Shown: positions 1 to 12,700 of the stretch, one piece after another
Layout: each line of letters starts with the position of its first letter
Position numbering within the stretch: the first letter of the stretch is position 1
Notes under the pieces: model-generated
Database searches by the model: none
Told to the model about the DNA's origin: nothing
The model's input: only the letters and a program-made list of their open reading frames with translations
Made by a program: the position numbers and the translations under genes
Assembly (NCBI RefSeq): GCF_910592395.1
Contig: NC_088312.1
Location: 23,505,292-23,569,291 of the forward strand
Source of the DNA: Lineus longissimus
Taxonomy: Eukaryota; Nemertea; Pilidiophora; Heteronemertea; Lineidae
DNA length: 64,000 bases
Direction: 5' to 3'

Positions 1-830
1 TGCATCCAGACAGGCTGGTCCCCCTGCTTGAGCTCTGCATCCAGACAGGCTGGTCCCCCTGGTTGAGCTTGGCATCCAGACAGGCTGGTGCCCCCTGGTT
101 GAGCTCTGCATCCAGACAGGCTGGTCCCCCTGCTTGAGCTCTGCATCCAGACAGGCTGGTCCCCCTGGTTAAGCTTGGCATCCAGACAGGCTGGTGCCCC
201 CTGGTTGAGCTCTGCATCCAGACAGGCTGGTCCCCCTGCTTGAGCTCTGCATCCAGACAGGCTGGTGCCCCCTGGTTGAGCTCTGCATCCAAACAGGCTG
301 GTCCCCCTGGTTGAGCTCTGCATCCAAACAGGCTGGTGCCCCCTGGTTGAGCTCTGCATCCAAACAGGCTGGTGCCCCCTGGTTGAGCTCTGCATCCAAA
401 CAGGCTGGTGCCCCCTGGTTGAGCTCTGCATCCAAACAGGCTGGTCCCCCTGGTTGAGCTCTGCATCCAAACAGGCTGGTCCCCCTGGTTGAGCTCTGCA
501 TCCAGACAGGCTGGTCCCCCTGGTTGAGCTCTGCATCCAGACAGGCTGGTGCCCCCTGGTTGAGCTCTGCATCCAAACAGGCTGGTGCCCCTGGTTGAGC
601 TCTGCATCCAAACAGGCTGGTGCCCCCTGGTTGAGCTCTGCATCCAAACAGGCTGGTGCCCCCTGGTTGAGCTCTGCATCCAAACAGGCTGGTCCCCCTG
701 GTTGAGCTCTGCATCCAAACAGGCTGGTGCCCCCTGGTTGAGCTCTGCATCCAAACAGGCTGGTCCCCCTGCTTGAGCTCTGCATCCAGACAGGCTGGTC
801 CCCCTGGTTGAGCTTGGCATCCAGAAAGGC
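1..830. repeat. ~35-bp minisatellite array, cut by the window edge
   Basis: About 23 tandem units of 33-36 bp share the core GCATCCAAACAGGCTGGT followed by a C-run and TTGAGCTCT. Variants alternate G/A in CCAGACAGG versus CCAAACAGG, and CTGCTTGAG versus CTGGTTGAG. The array begins before the window. It reads open in both directions for up to 193 codons, but the peptides are pure repeat translation, so no gene is called. Confidence 0.95.
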
Positions 831-2410
831 TGCTCTCAATAGTAAAGTTGGGAAGCCCTAACCAGTTGAACTATTGGTTTGTAATGCCTTTTGAATTGGA
901 AATGCCTACAGTGTCATAAGGTCTTGTGAATTGTTGAAGTGAGCTGTTATATCTTGATTCCCTCCCAAATCACATTTTGTGTTTACACTTATTTTTCAAC
1001 TTCTGACATCAGTTGATACCTTGCTTGCCAGTTATGCTTGTGCTTTGCTGAGAATGAATCTGAAACATTTTATAAAGGATTTTGTAATGTTTCCCCACAG
1101 TGAACAGCAGTGTTTTGTATCATTGGGAACTCGTGCTCGTTTTAGTCTGGTGTGTCCTGTTTTGTTGCCAGATCTCTTGAATTTTTGAAGTGTGAAATGT
1201 GGCCTTCCAAGTAGCCTTGTCCTTTGTTACTGCCATCATAAATCCTTTTACCTAAATGTGGTGTTCCCAATCATCTTGGTCCTGAATTAAGGGCAAGTCC
1301 CACATTCCATTGACGACGTGTTAGGGAGGTTATGGGTGACATCACCTGCTGAAACGCTATCAATCTCTGCCTATTGAACACCCTTGTCGGTGAAGAGGAG
1401 AAAAGGCTTGGAAAGCATACTCAACAGAAATTCACGTGTTTTGTCTTTCACAAATTAGGCATTGGCAGTGTGGCCATTGTTTTAGCCTCCTTTCGATTGT
1501 TGGTGATGTGTTCACCAGCAAAGTGCCTTGTGTTGTTTAAAGTATAATTCTATAACAGTGTCGATAGTGACGTGTGATAGGTACAGATGTGACATGGATG
1601 GCAGATGAAGAACCTTCACAGTTCTTTGAGAACTGATACCTGATACGTAGTGGGTGGTGATGGTGTTAGCTATGCAATGGAATGAAACAGCCATTTCATG
1701 TTGGTATTTAAACTAGATTTTGTGTTCGACGTAAAAAAATCATATCTGCAATGTGTGCAGCAGGGATTTTCTGGTGAATGTTGAGAAAACCAAATCGAGG
1801 GTTAGTTTCGTTAAGACTTTATTGTTTGCATGAAATGCTGGTTATGAATGGAACTGGTCTTGACAAATGTCTATACTCAAGCTTATTGTGATTGTTGTGC
1901 TAATAGAGAATGCATTATTTTGATAAAGTTCAAGCTTATTTTTTTGTAAGATATACTTATTTATTTGTAGAGGAACACTTGTTTATGCTTTATTTTGCCA
2001 TATCTTTGTTAGTCAGAATATTTATCAGGCCAAAGTTTGAGAGAACTTATAACCAGGATAATTTTATAGGTCAGAAATCATTCATAGGTGTTTTTAGTAA
2101 GAGAGTACTAACATAATTTGAGGGTGTTTCTGAGCATCTCACTGCCAAAAAACCAACATACGTGTATATTGCCAAAATATCATCGGCATTCGGTCGGATA
2201 TTGTATAGACTAGTGGAAAACAATGTGGAAGCAACCTGCAGATGGCGCAGCAAGTCCTGTACCTGTTTCTAGGTCAGAATGAACATTTTAATGATATCAC
2301 TAACAGCTGATTACATCATGTCATCTGTTGTTTAATTCCTGACGTCACACAATCTTTTGTTGGTTGTTTTTCTAATAAACTGGCCTCCAAGCGGATTCAA
2401 TTGGCCACTA
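831..2410. other. AT-rich intergenic sequence, nothing recognised
   Basis: Short open frames of up to about 70 codons occur on both strands. None has a recognisable domain, a convincing splice pattern or a repeat structure. Confidence 0.6.
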
Positions 2411-2570
2411 CAGTGGAACCTCCCTTTGTGGACACCTCTCTATTAAGGAGACTAGTTTTGGCTCCAAATTGGTTGTTTGCCTTCAATTTGACCTCTCTAA
2501 TCAGGACACTTCTCTATTATGGACTTCACTTGTCAGTCCAGAGAGTGTTCGTAATAGAGAGGATCTAGTG
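2411..2570 (+). mobile_element. pogo/Tigger-like MITE
   Basis: The left end starts CAGTGGAACCTC and is preceded by TA. It runs into TGGACACCTCTCTATTAAGG. The right end reads GTAATAGAGAGGATCTAGTG, an imperfect inverted copy of the left end. CAGT(A/G)GAACCTCTCTATTAA with TA target sites is typical of non-autonomous pogo/Tigger-type elements of invertebrates. It has no coding capacity. A second partial copy lies at 7626. The assignment rests on the termini only. Confidence 0.55.
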
Positions 2571-2941
2571 TTCTTCATTTTAGCTTAGTGTTGGGTTAAG
2601 CATTATGTGTCCAGTTGTATCTGTTTTTGTAGTTTTATGTTGCCATGTTAGAAAGTGTTTTGTGCATGTGCATGATGAGTTGTTAGTAAGAAAATGCGAA
2701 TGTTTTTGATGGAAGGGACAATCTCAGATTGACATGATGCATAAAAAGATGAACCCTGAGGTTTGCTACAATTTTGATATAATAACCTTGGGACTTGGTG
2801 TGCTTCTGTGAACAAATATTTTCTTGGAAACTCTCCAACCTAAAGAAATTTTGCAATTCCCCAAAAATGAAAATAGAGATTTTTGTATTTTACGAAATTT
2901 TCAAGAATTGCAAAAATGTTATGGTTAGCACAAGCAGTGGG
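2571..2941. other. Short intergenic stretch, nothing recognised
   Basis: AT-rich sequence between the small element and the 16-bp array. No gene or repeat was recognised. Confidence 0.5.
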
Positions 2942-3485
2942 TAATGATATCGCTGTGTAGTGATATCGCTGTGTAGTGATATCGCTGTGTAGTGATATAT
3001 TGCTGTGTAGTGATATCGCTGTGTAGTGATATCGCTGTGTAGTGATATCGCTGTGTAGTGATATATCGCTGTGTAGTGATATCGCTGTGTAGTGATATCG
3101 CTGTGTAGTGATATCGCTGTGTAGTGATATCGCTGTGTAGTGATATATTGCTGTGTAGTGATATCGCTGTGTAGTGATATCGCTGTGTAGTGATATATCG
3201 CTGTGTAGTGATATCGCTGTGTAGTGATATCGCTGTGTAGTGATATCGCTGTGTAGTGATATCGCTGTGTAGTGATATCGCTGTGTAGTGATATCGCTGT
3301 GTAGTGATATCGCTGTGTAGTGATATATCGCTGTGTAGTGATATCGCTGTGTAGTGATATCGCTGTGTAGTGATATCGCTGTGTAGTGATATCGCTGTGT
3401 AGTGATATCGCTGTGTAGTGATATCGCTGTGTAGTGATATCGCTGTGTAGTGATATCGCTGTGTAGTGATATCGCTGTGTAGTGC
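2942..3485. repeat. 16-bp minisatellite (GTGATATCGCTGTGTA)n
   Basis: About 33 near-perfect units of GTGATATCGCTGTGTA. Occasional 18-bp variants contain GATATATCGC or GATATATTGC. Because 16 is not a multiple of three, the minus strand is open in more than one frame (204-215 codons of HYTAISLHSDITTQR-type repeat). These frames are artefacts. Confidence 0.95.
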
Positions 3486-3693
3486 ACATGTAGGTTCTCA
3501 ACATTGCTTCAATAAGTTGCGATTAACCCTAAAACTGGTCGAGAAATGAACCTGTATATTTTTATGATTCCAATTACAATAAAGGTTATGGGTCTTTAAA
3601 AGACCAAGCCTATGAAAGTTGTTCATATTTTTGAATGAATAAAATATTTTGTATTCAAGAATTTGCGACCTGACTTCTTTTTGTGCCAGTTTT

Positions 3694-3745
3694 TAGCTCA
3701 CCTCTTAGCAGAGGTGAGCTTATCCCATACCGTGGCGTCCGTCGT

Positions 3746-3779
<34 letters not shown>

Positions 3780-4824
3780 GTCGTCGTCCGTCGTCCGTTA
3801 GCAGGGCACGTTTCGTAACTGTTAGAGCTATTGAGTTGAAACTTGGTACACATGTACCCTTATGTAATGACACCTTGGAGAGCAAGTTTCGGTCTGATTC
3901 GTTTCATGGTTTGGCCACCAGGGGGCCAAACGTTAAAAGTGAAAATATGCAATATCTCCCTTAATAGTAGTCGGGAAATTTTGAAAAAAATATGGTAGGT
4001 ACTTCTAGCAAAGGTGCATCATATATCCTCCGGGTTTTTGATTTGACCTCCTTTTCAAGGTCACAGAGGTCAAATGGTGTAAATTGGCCGATAGGATGTA
4101 ACGATGGCACGTTTCTAAACTGCAATGACTATTGATACCAAATTTGGTACACATTTACCCCTTAGTCAGGTGATCTCAGGGACTGAAGTTTGGTCCAATA
4201 TGATTCACCACTTGACCACCAGGGGGCAAAATCCAAAAACCTTAAAAATGTGATTATTCCTTAACTTCTTGCCCGATTGCCACCAATTTGATATCATGGG
4301 TACATCTAACCACCATACAGTATATGTCATACAGGTTTTTAATTTGACCTTCTTGTCAAGGTCACAGAGGTCAAATGGCGTAAATTGACCGTCAGGCCGT
4401 AACTATGGCACGTTTCTTAACTGCAATGACTATTGATCACAAATTAAGTACACATGTACCCCTTGGTCAGGTGATCTCAGGTACCGAAGTTTGGTGCGAT
4501 CTGATTTGCCGTTTGGCCTCCAGGGAGGGGGCCAAATCCTAAATTCTTAAAAATGCCATTATTCCTAGTAATGACTTGCCCAATTGGCACCAATTTTATA
4601 TCATAGGTACATCTAATTCTAACAACCATTCAATGTGTCACCCGGGTCTTCTTTGATTTGACCTACTTTTCAAGGTCACAGAGGTCGAATGTACTGTAAA
4701 TTGGCCATTTTGGGGAAATTGTAATTGCTTGGACCTACATCAAACCTAACACTACATGACACAATACCATGCTCTTTATCCATCTTTCCTCCACATGGGG
4801 TGAGCACAATGGCCCTGGCCATTT
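3694..4824 (+). mobile_element. 1.1-kb interspersed element, copy A
   Basis: This starts with a hairpin, GCTCACCTC-TTAGCA-GAGGTGAGC, followed by a (CGT)n microsatellite at about 3737-3800. Three diverged subrepeats of ~300 bp follow, each with GGCACGTTTC..., a TTGGTACACAT-type block, and AAGGTCACAGAGGTCAAAT. It ends GGTGAGCACAATGGCCCTGGCC, so GCTCACC/GGTGAGC bracket the element. Near-identical copies lie at 29139-30264 (+) and 62854-64000 (-). It appears non-autonomous. CCACCAGGGGGC occurs at 3915 and 4216. The family name is unknown to me. Confidence 0.8.
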
Positions 4825-5254
4825 TTATGGCTTGGCTTAATGTCCGTGAAAATCGATGGTGTGTTTATTATCCTGCAGTGACTCGATTTGACTAGACACC
4901 CCTTGTGCCGTCACTTCATCTTTTGTTTCCATGATGACACGACTGATGATAATAAATGAAGTAATTTCCCTGTTGTCCATTAACTGCTTGGTTAATGAGC
5001 TGTGAATGTGATAACGAGTGTTTTATAATTAACCTGAGAGGAGATAGACACATGATGTGACACCTTGTTGATTGGTGAATGGTACGCTGTGGTCAGACGG
5101 TCTGATTACTGACCAGTCTAGCCCCCACCCACCTGCTGGTCAATATACACTAAGCCCAACCATTTTTGTGGGGCTGAGAGAATGCTGTCTCTTCATGAGA
5201 AGACATTCAGCCTAGAGACCATGCTCCTCCAATATGCTTACAGGCCTTGTTATG
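4825..5254. other. Intergenic, nothing recognised
   Basis: Unique-looking sequence between element copy A and the 68-bp array. No gene signal was seen. Confidence 0.5.
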
Positions 5255-6190
5255 AGAAGGATCAGACGACCACAACCAGGCCGAATCGGGGCTGCCTGCT
5301 CCACCATCTCGTCGAGACAGTGGGAGAGATGAGACAGTCACAATCAGGCCGAATCGGGGCTGCCTGCTTCACCATCTCGTCGAAACAGTGGGAGAGATGA
5401 GACAGTCACAATCAGGACGAATCGGGGCTGCCTGCTCCACCATCTCGTCGACACAATGGGAGAGATGAGACAGTCACAACCAGGCCGAATCGGGGCTGCC
5501 TGCTCCACCATCTCGTCGACACAATGGGAGAGATGAGACAGTCACAACCAGGCCGAATCGGGGCTGCCTGCTCCACCATCTCGTCGACACAGTGGGAGAG
5601 ATGAGACAGTCACAACCAGGCCGAATCGGGGCTGCCTGCTCCACCATCTCGTCGACACAGTGGGAGAGATGAGACAGTCACAACCAGGCCGAATCGGGGC
5701 TGCCTGCTCCACCATCTCGTCGACACAGTGGGAGAGATGAGACAGTCACAATCAGGCCGAATCGGGGCTGCCTGCTCCACCATCTCGTCGACACAGTGGG
5801 AGAGATGAGACAGTCACAACAAGGCCGAATCGGGGCTGCCTGCTCCACCATCTCGTCGACACAGTGGGAGAGATGAGACAGTCACAACCAGGCCGAATCG
5901 GGGCTGCCTGCTCAGCCATCTCGTCGACACAGTGGGAGAGATGAGACAGTCACAACCAGGCCGAATCGGGGCTGCCTGCTCCACCATCTCGTCGACACAG
6001 TGGGAGAGATGAGACAGTCACAACCAGGCCGAATCGGGGCTGCCTGCTCCACCATCTCGTCGACACAGTGGGAGAGATGAGACAGTCACAACCAGGCCGA
6101 ATCGGGGCTGCCTGCTCCACCATCTCGTCGACACAGTGGGAGAGATGAGACAGTCACAACCAGGCCGAATCGGGGCTGCCTTCTCCGCTG
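5255..6190 (+). repeat. 68-bp satellite array, forward orientation
   Basis: About 14 units of exactly 68 bp, for example with starts at 5401, 5469 and 5537. Each contains GACAGTCACAACCAGGCCGA, GGGGCTGCCTGCTCCACCAT and CTCGTCGACACAGTGGGAGA. Units are highly homogeneous, with only scattered substitutions. The array is followed directly by an opposed array of the same family. Confidence 0.95.
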
Positions 6191-6259
6191 TGTTGCTGAC
6201 ACAGTTAGTGAAGAACTGTCAAACCATGTCTACAAGACAGTAGTGCTGCCAGTCCCGAT

Positions 6260-7600
6260 TCCGTATGGATGTGTCTGTTTCTGACTCTTTCATCTTTCTC
6301 ACCGTTATGCAAGATGTTACAGACAGATCAGATGTGTCGGCTTGGCGGTGAAGTAGGCGGTGGCGAATGCTTCATCTCCCACGTCGGCAGCACGATGGAG
6401 CTCCAGGACCCATTCGTGCTGGTTGTGACTGTATCATCTCTCCTACTGTTTGACCCAATGGTGCAGCTCTCTGGCCCGATTCATTTTTCATCTCTCTCAC
6501 TGTGTCGGCAAAATGGTAGAGCAGCCAGGTTCAAATCGGTCAGGTTGTAACACTTCCATCTCCAACCATGTCGGCAACAGCCTTGATTCGATCTGGCTTT
6601 GACGTTTTATCTCTCTCTGAGTTGGCAGCACAATATGGCGCTGTAAGCCTGATTTGGCCTGTCGTGACTAGCGCATCTCTCTCATTGTGTCCGCGAGATG
6701 GCAGAGCGGGCAGATCCGATTCCGTCCGGTTGTGATCATCTCTCATTTCGTCAGATTCGGTCTGGTTGTGGCTGTCTCGTCTCTCTCACTGTCTCGGGAA
6801 CGGGATAGAGCTGTCCGCCCGATTCGGTCTGGTCGTGGCTCTCTTATCTCGCTTAACGTGCAGTAACAAGATGGAGCTGCCACGGTAGTTTCGGTCTGGT
6901 TTTGACTACAATGTATCTATACTCACTCCCAGTGTTGGCACCACTGTGGATCTGGCCGGTACGATTCAGTCTGTTTGTGATTGCCTTTTTTCTCTCACTG
7001 CTTTTGCAAGTCCTATTCGGTCGTGGTTGTGCCTCTCTTTTTTCTCTCACTGTCTTTGCAAGACGGTGGAGCAGGCAAGTCCTATTCGGTCTGGTTGTGC
7101 CTCTCTTTTTTCTCTCACTGTCTTTGCAAGACGGTGGAGCAGGCAAGTCCTATTCGGTCTGGTTGTGCCTCTCTTTTTTCTCTCACTGTCTTTGCAAGAC
7201 GGTGGAGCAGGCAGGTCTGATTCGGTCTGGCTGTGCCCGTCTCTTTTCTCTCACTGTCTTTGCAAGACGGTGGAGCAGGCAAGTCCTATTCGGTCTGGCT
7301 GTGCCCGTCTCTTTTCTCTCACTGTCTTTGCAAGACGGTGGAGCAGGCAGGTCTGATTCGGTCTGGCTGTGCCCGTCTCTTTTCTCTCACTGTCTTTGCA
7401 AGACGGTGGAGCAAGCAGGTCTGATTCGGTCTGGCTGTGCCCGTCTCTTTTCTCTCACTGTCTTTGCAAGACAGGTCTGATTCGGTCTGGCTGCGACTCT
7501 CTTCCTCACCGAGTAGGGAAGACAAGGGGCTGCCAGACCCGATGAAGTCTGGGTCTGGTTGTGACAGTCTCACATCTCTTGCTGTGAGTGCAAGATGGTG
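6260..7600 (-). repeat. 68-bp satellite family, reverse orientation
   Basis: The reverse complement of the 5.3-6.2 kb unit contains GGTGGAGCAGGCAG...GATTCGG.CTGG.TGTG. This is the pattern of the units here: GGTGGAGCAGGCAGGTCTGA, TTCGGTCTGGCTGTG, CTCTCACTGTCTTTGCAAGA. Units at about 7020-7480 are homogeneous and 68 bp long. Those at 6260-7000 are strongly diverged. Open frames of up to 192 codons here are repeat translation. Confidence 0.85.
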
Positions 7601-7625
7601 GTGGTGCCGGGCCCAATAATGCGTA

Positions 7626-7700
7626 CAGTAGAACCCATCTATCAAGGACACCTCCAGGACTGACGAATGCTGTCCGCAGTAAGGATCTGTCTTCATTGCA
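7626..7700 (+). mobile_element. Partial pogo/Tigger-like terminus
   Basis: TACAGTAGAACCCATCTATC followed by AAGGACACC matches the left end of the element at 2411 and of pogo/Tigger-type MITEs generally. A clear right end is not seen. Confidence 0.4.
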
Positions 7701-9730
7701 GAGTAAGGAATTGAAAACACGGTCTGTCATCGTCTTGGAGTAACCGTGTCTCTTAGTATTCCCCCACGGCGGAAAGGACAAAGACGGTCATCATCTCGGA
7801 AGGCCATATTGTTCCTTTAGGCATTGGATGCGCGGACTGTCACCATCTAGGAGTAACTAAGTCTCCTATGTCTCCCTGGGAGATCAGACGATTACGATTT
7901 CCGCCGTGCAAGCAGTTGTCACTTGAACATTTTAAACCTCACCAAAGACTGACATTAAACATGTTTAGAAGGTCTCAGAGAGGAGATATACTTCGCAGAT
8001 TCCGATCTAAATCTCTTCCAAGAAGACATAAATCTCTTCTTCACTTTCACTGGGACTTTGAAGACAACCAGCTTACGACAGCTATTAGTGGGCATCTTTC
8101 TCCAGATCAAAACACCTCGAAATCTAACAAGTTTATTTTTCCACTTAAGAAAGCCTGAGGTATTTGAAGGGCTTTTTGTCGCGGCGCCACGCCTAATTAC
8201 TGAAGAAAGGCCCCAAAAACAACAATTAGACACGACAATGAAATGGCGATGCAGCCTCTTGAGTTTATTTAGTTTGACCCCCGACTGTTAGCAATGGGTC
8301 AAAGATGGCCCCCTATAGCCAGCGAGGGGCATGGGAAGACTCCTTGCTGATAGCGCGTGTACTAATTTAACGCTTGGACATAGAATTCCCTTGATACAAA
8401 GAAGGGAAGACACAAATATGACGCAAGGAAACATATTTCTCTTCACCTTTTTATTTGTCCAGGATATACATGAAAAATGTAGATAAACGCAATTATGCAC
8501 TTTGCTACAAGTACCTGTTTGGGGACCAGCTACCCGGGGAGAGGAAGACACTTTCTTTGAAAGCGACCTTCTGATGTGGCGGACAATATGATTTCAGCGT
8601 TTCTTACGCGGAATCATGACATCGAGCACAAAGAGAAACTCATTGGTGGAAAGTATTTTAACTGAAGTATCTGTCTGGTTGTTACTTGGCATCAGTATTG
8701 TCAGCAAGGTATCCCCCGGCTTGAGAGGGGCACAAGAGTCATTCAGACTCGACTCGACGCCATGTCAGGAATTAAAGCGACCTGATCGGACAAAGTCACA
8801 TCCACTTGGGACAACTTGTCTTTGTCCTCCCTACGACTTGTTGCAGCATGTGTTGTGTTTGCGGGAAATTCCTCCGTCGTTTGATTTTTACCGCCATTGG
8901 AGAGATAACATTAAAGCATGTCAGTCAAAGAAAGAAAGCATGGTGCGTTATTCACTGTGAGCAGCACTTGCAAGATTTATCTAAAAACTAATTATTGTAT
9001 TTTGCGATCGGGAGGAGAGGGGCCTGCGTCTGAACGCCGGCACTGCTGTAGGAGTGTAGTGGCGCGTCTGGGATGTGTTCATCTCCATCTATATTGGGAG
9101 CAAAAGGATCGGTTTTAGTAATAACATATATAGATAGTGAAGGTATAGTTTATGAGCTAGATCCTCCATGGACACCTCCGTAGCCCAATCAATCTCTGAG
9201 ACAAGACCACTAATGAATATTCACAGGTTGGAGGGTCGAGGCCTATCAATTAGACGAGTGCATGTTTTTTACTCTCAAGTACATATTTGGAGAGGTATTG
9301 AAAAAATATTTGCTGTGGCAAGTCTACAGATATAAAGAAATTATTTGATGAAAAAATTAATTTCGAATTTTGCTAATTGGGTAATAGGGGGCGTGTTTTG
9401 AGTTTTTTCTGCCAGTTGGCTGAAAAGAGTGGAAATATCAAAGTCTGTCTAATTTGTCGATTAAAAAAAAATTTCCGTGGTCAATCACCAATTTCCATCG
9501 CACCAGTTACTCGCAAGACTAACCCGTATATCATATCCGAATTTCAGTTTCACTACTTGACGCATTCTTTGATGCGTCGCGGTCAAACATTGACAATTTA
9601 ACTGCTAAAAGGCTTAAAAAATCAATTGTGGTCTTGTCTCCTCTCACTGGAGACGATAGTATTGCTGCCAATTTTTTAGTCACTAAAATTGCACTTCACA
9701 TTCCGTTGTTGCAGTCGTCGGTTCATAAAC
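7701..9730. other. Intergenic region downstream of the ABCG gene
   Basis: Several open frames of 60-114 codons occur, for example 8616-8960 (+), but none shows a recognisable domain or supported splice sites. Part of this region may be the 3' UTR of the minus-strand ABCG gene. I could not place its polyadenylation site; a minus-strand AATAAA occurs near 8450 but is far away. Confidence 0.4.
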
Positions 9731-12700
9731 TTAGTGGCTCTTCGGACACCTGACGAACCGGAGTAGAAGGTATATAACCGACCGGAAAACAAGGCTAAAT
9801 GTAACCAGACACAAAACGTTCGCCCAGAGAGGAAAGAGATCCAACCTCGTTCCAAAATACGCTTCCGACGGAACTGACGTCACGTTGTCTTCACGGCATG
9901 ATGAGATTACGGATGAAGCGTTGTTCACGCATCTGAAATGAAAAGAAATGATATTATACTGTATGGTATGGTATGGTATTGAAGAGAACGTCGCCAGAGA
10001 CAGTGTAATGCTGCCTTTAGGTCACACTGGGGACCGCGGGGATCATCAGCCAATGAGCTCTAAAATTCGAAGGGTTCGTAGGGAAACTCCGATGCCACCT
10101 GTAGCGCCGTCCATGAAGCTACTCCTGCATGAAAACAGTAGTCTGGCCTGACATGATTGACACCGTTCCCTTATTTTGGTTATCGTTTCCACAGAAATGA
10201 TGCGCGACACAGCCTTGACAACAACAGAGAACACTTGACGCAGGGCCGTATTAAGCAGGGGGGGGGGGGGTCGGCGCACGAGAGGGATTCACGGGAGTCG
10301 CACTTAGGCGAGGCGCGGCCCCAGGACGTCTCCAAAACTTGTTTTATGCAGATGTGGGTGAGTGTGATGAAGTTCTCCCTACCCCAGAGAGCCTATTTTC
10401 CCGTCCCCAAGGAACAAAAAGTAGAATATACAAGTCCCGTGATGACGAGTCCTATCAACTGTTTCTAATAGAAACCACAGAAAGTCTGTAAATCTCTCGC
10501 AGTCATCAAAGCTCAAGGCTTAGGTCTGTTATTTCCCCAAACAATGACTTACCGAATCGCTCGTGAATTTGTGAATTCAATCTGCATCACACCATCTAAC
10601 GCATACTTGATGAACGAGATGTATTTCATCCACTCGAGCCAGTGCGGGATGTTGCGAGCAAAGTAGCCACTGGACAAAAGCGTGGCGAACATGGCCACCT
10701 TGGACACCGTATCCCCTGAGAGAACCTCCCCCGTGGCCACGATCGACATCAAACCAAAGTTCTGAAAAGGCAACAGTTCTCAATACTAAGAATTAGTCAA
10801 ATTTCCGTCGGAAACTGGGGTTTGGATTCTCTGGATTACCCAAGCCACATAAGCTATCGACACATAACTTACTGTACCTACATTAACCCGGTATTACTTA
10901 CCTGAGCGTCATTAAGCTATAGACACGTAACTTACCTGAGCCACATTAACCCCAAGACACAGAATTCCATAAAAGCCGAAGAATCCGCCGACACCCTTCA
11001 TGCCGACTGTCGCATAGACGACGATGAGGGAGGCCATTGGCATGATTGATATCAGTAGAAACTGGCTCAGCCAGTCGGAGAGGAAGTACGCGGAGAGCCT
11101 GTACGAGCCACAGCCTCGCTCCCTCAAGATCAGCGTGTGCTCCTTGTGGTCTAAAACAGAGAAAAACACAAAACATAACTAGAAGAAAGTGACCTTTACG
11201 CCTTTCCTCGACGAACAAGTTAACTGGAAGTCTACCTCATTGATTGGTTCAATTCTTAGGAATGCAGCGGTGAAGCAGATTTGTGGGCTTTTTATTGGAC
11301 CAATTCTAAAAACAACAGCGAATCAGTATATAGGCTGCACCGGTGAAGCAGGATCGTGAGCTTCTGATTGGATCATTTCTGATGACTGGATCAGTGAAGT
11401 AGGATTGTGGACTTCAAACTTTCACCTTAATCAGTTGATCGGAAAGTTGGTACACGTGCTGATTAGTTGGCATTCTTATGATTCAAAGTCAACAAAGGTG
11501 AAGACAAACTCACATCCGCCGATGCCATCACTCATTCCAATGAAACTCCAATGGATACAAACAATGAATACCTGAAATAGAAATACTTCGTAGACTTTCA
11601 GTCAGCCAGGTGGATGGAAACATACAATTACAACGTTAGATCAGTCCACTGGGCTGTTATTTAAGGTGAAACTATTATAGTGACTCCAATTTGTCAATCT
11701 AATTAACAGCAACCACAGTGGTGTCGGCTATCCCCCTATCGGTAGGATCTTGACCTCATACCTACCACGTTCTCCCAGTCTATGAGCGTCTCCTCCGTCC
11801 TATCTAACTGGAAAAAGAGCAGTCCTGTCACAAAGCTAATGAGGAGAGCCTGAGTAGCGTTAAGGACCGTCAGCACGCGGTGTCGTGACTCTTTCATGTT
11901 CCGCACGAAAAGGACGCCAAACTGAGTCCAGAAGGACGACTGGTACTTGCGTCTTCCATCATAGTAAACATCAGTGTCAGAAATCGGAAACTCTACTCGG
12001 ACGGAATTTAGGAAAACACTTCCTTTTTGAATATTGTTAGCATAAACCTTGCCAACTACATCGCCATTGAAGTGTCCCTCTGGTTCACCATTCAAAGTAT
12101 TTTCAAGGGAAAATCCTTCATTTACTACACCGATTCCAGGGTCCATCCGGGTATCTCGCTTGGCTACCGTCTGCTTGCTTGAGATGGCCACAGCCAACCT
12201 TTCCTGGCAGCGATGGCCCAGGGCCTGGAGCTCCTCTAACCAGAAAGACGTTTGGCTGATAGCCCTGCCTGCAGAGGTGATCATATCTTTGATGGAATCT
12301 TCTGATTTTACTTTATCCACTGAAATGTACGATTTGAGAGTTAAATGTTTTAGTGTGTGGGTGATATTTGTCAGAATCGAAATGATTCAGCGTCCTCTTG
12401 GCAAAATATGCTTGATTGGAGACGGCTTAAAGGCATGTGACTGTCTCTAGTTTCTCGAACCAATCGGCCGTGCGCCATCTTGGCTACCATGGTTCTGATG
12501 AACAGAGATCCGGTAGAAATTTGATACAGATGTACCCAGCATGCAATGCACACACTTTCCTTTTCTACGAAATAAGATGCAAGCGGCCGCCAGTGGACTC
12601 GATGAAGAGTGAGGCCTACTTGACATCGACGTGAGGTATTCACGGTCTCCAATCAAAGACAAAATTATCCTTTTTGGACGCCATTTCGCTCATGCATGGC

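Noticed and set aside
2840-3504. Two overlapping ~210-codon frames rich in HYTAISLHSD
   Set aside because: Translation of the 16-bp minisatellite.
3655-3885. Poly-Asp and poly-Arg frames at 3.7, 29.2 and 63.9 kb
   Set aside because: They read through the (CGT)n/(GAC)n microsatellite inside the 1.1-kb element.
6902-7480. 192-codon frame with hydrophobic SLFSLTVFARRW repeats resembling membrane segments
   Set aside because: Translation of the 68-bp satellite. The hydrophobicity comes from the CTCTTTTCTCTC tract.
11762-11766. Alternative donor GTATGA at 11761 for the large ABCG exon
   Set aside because: It would put the next exon out of frame and create a stop within 58 nt. The GTAGGT donor four bases earlier keeps the frame.
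12049-12450. 133-codon plus-strand frame inside the ABCG gene
   Set aside because: Antisense shadow of the 554-nt exon 11766-12319.
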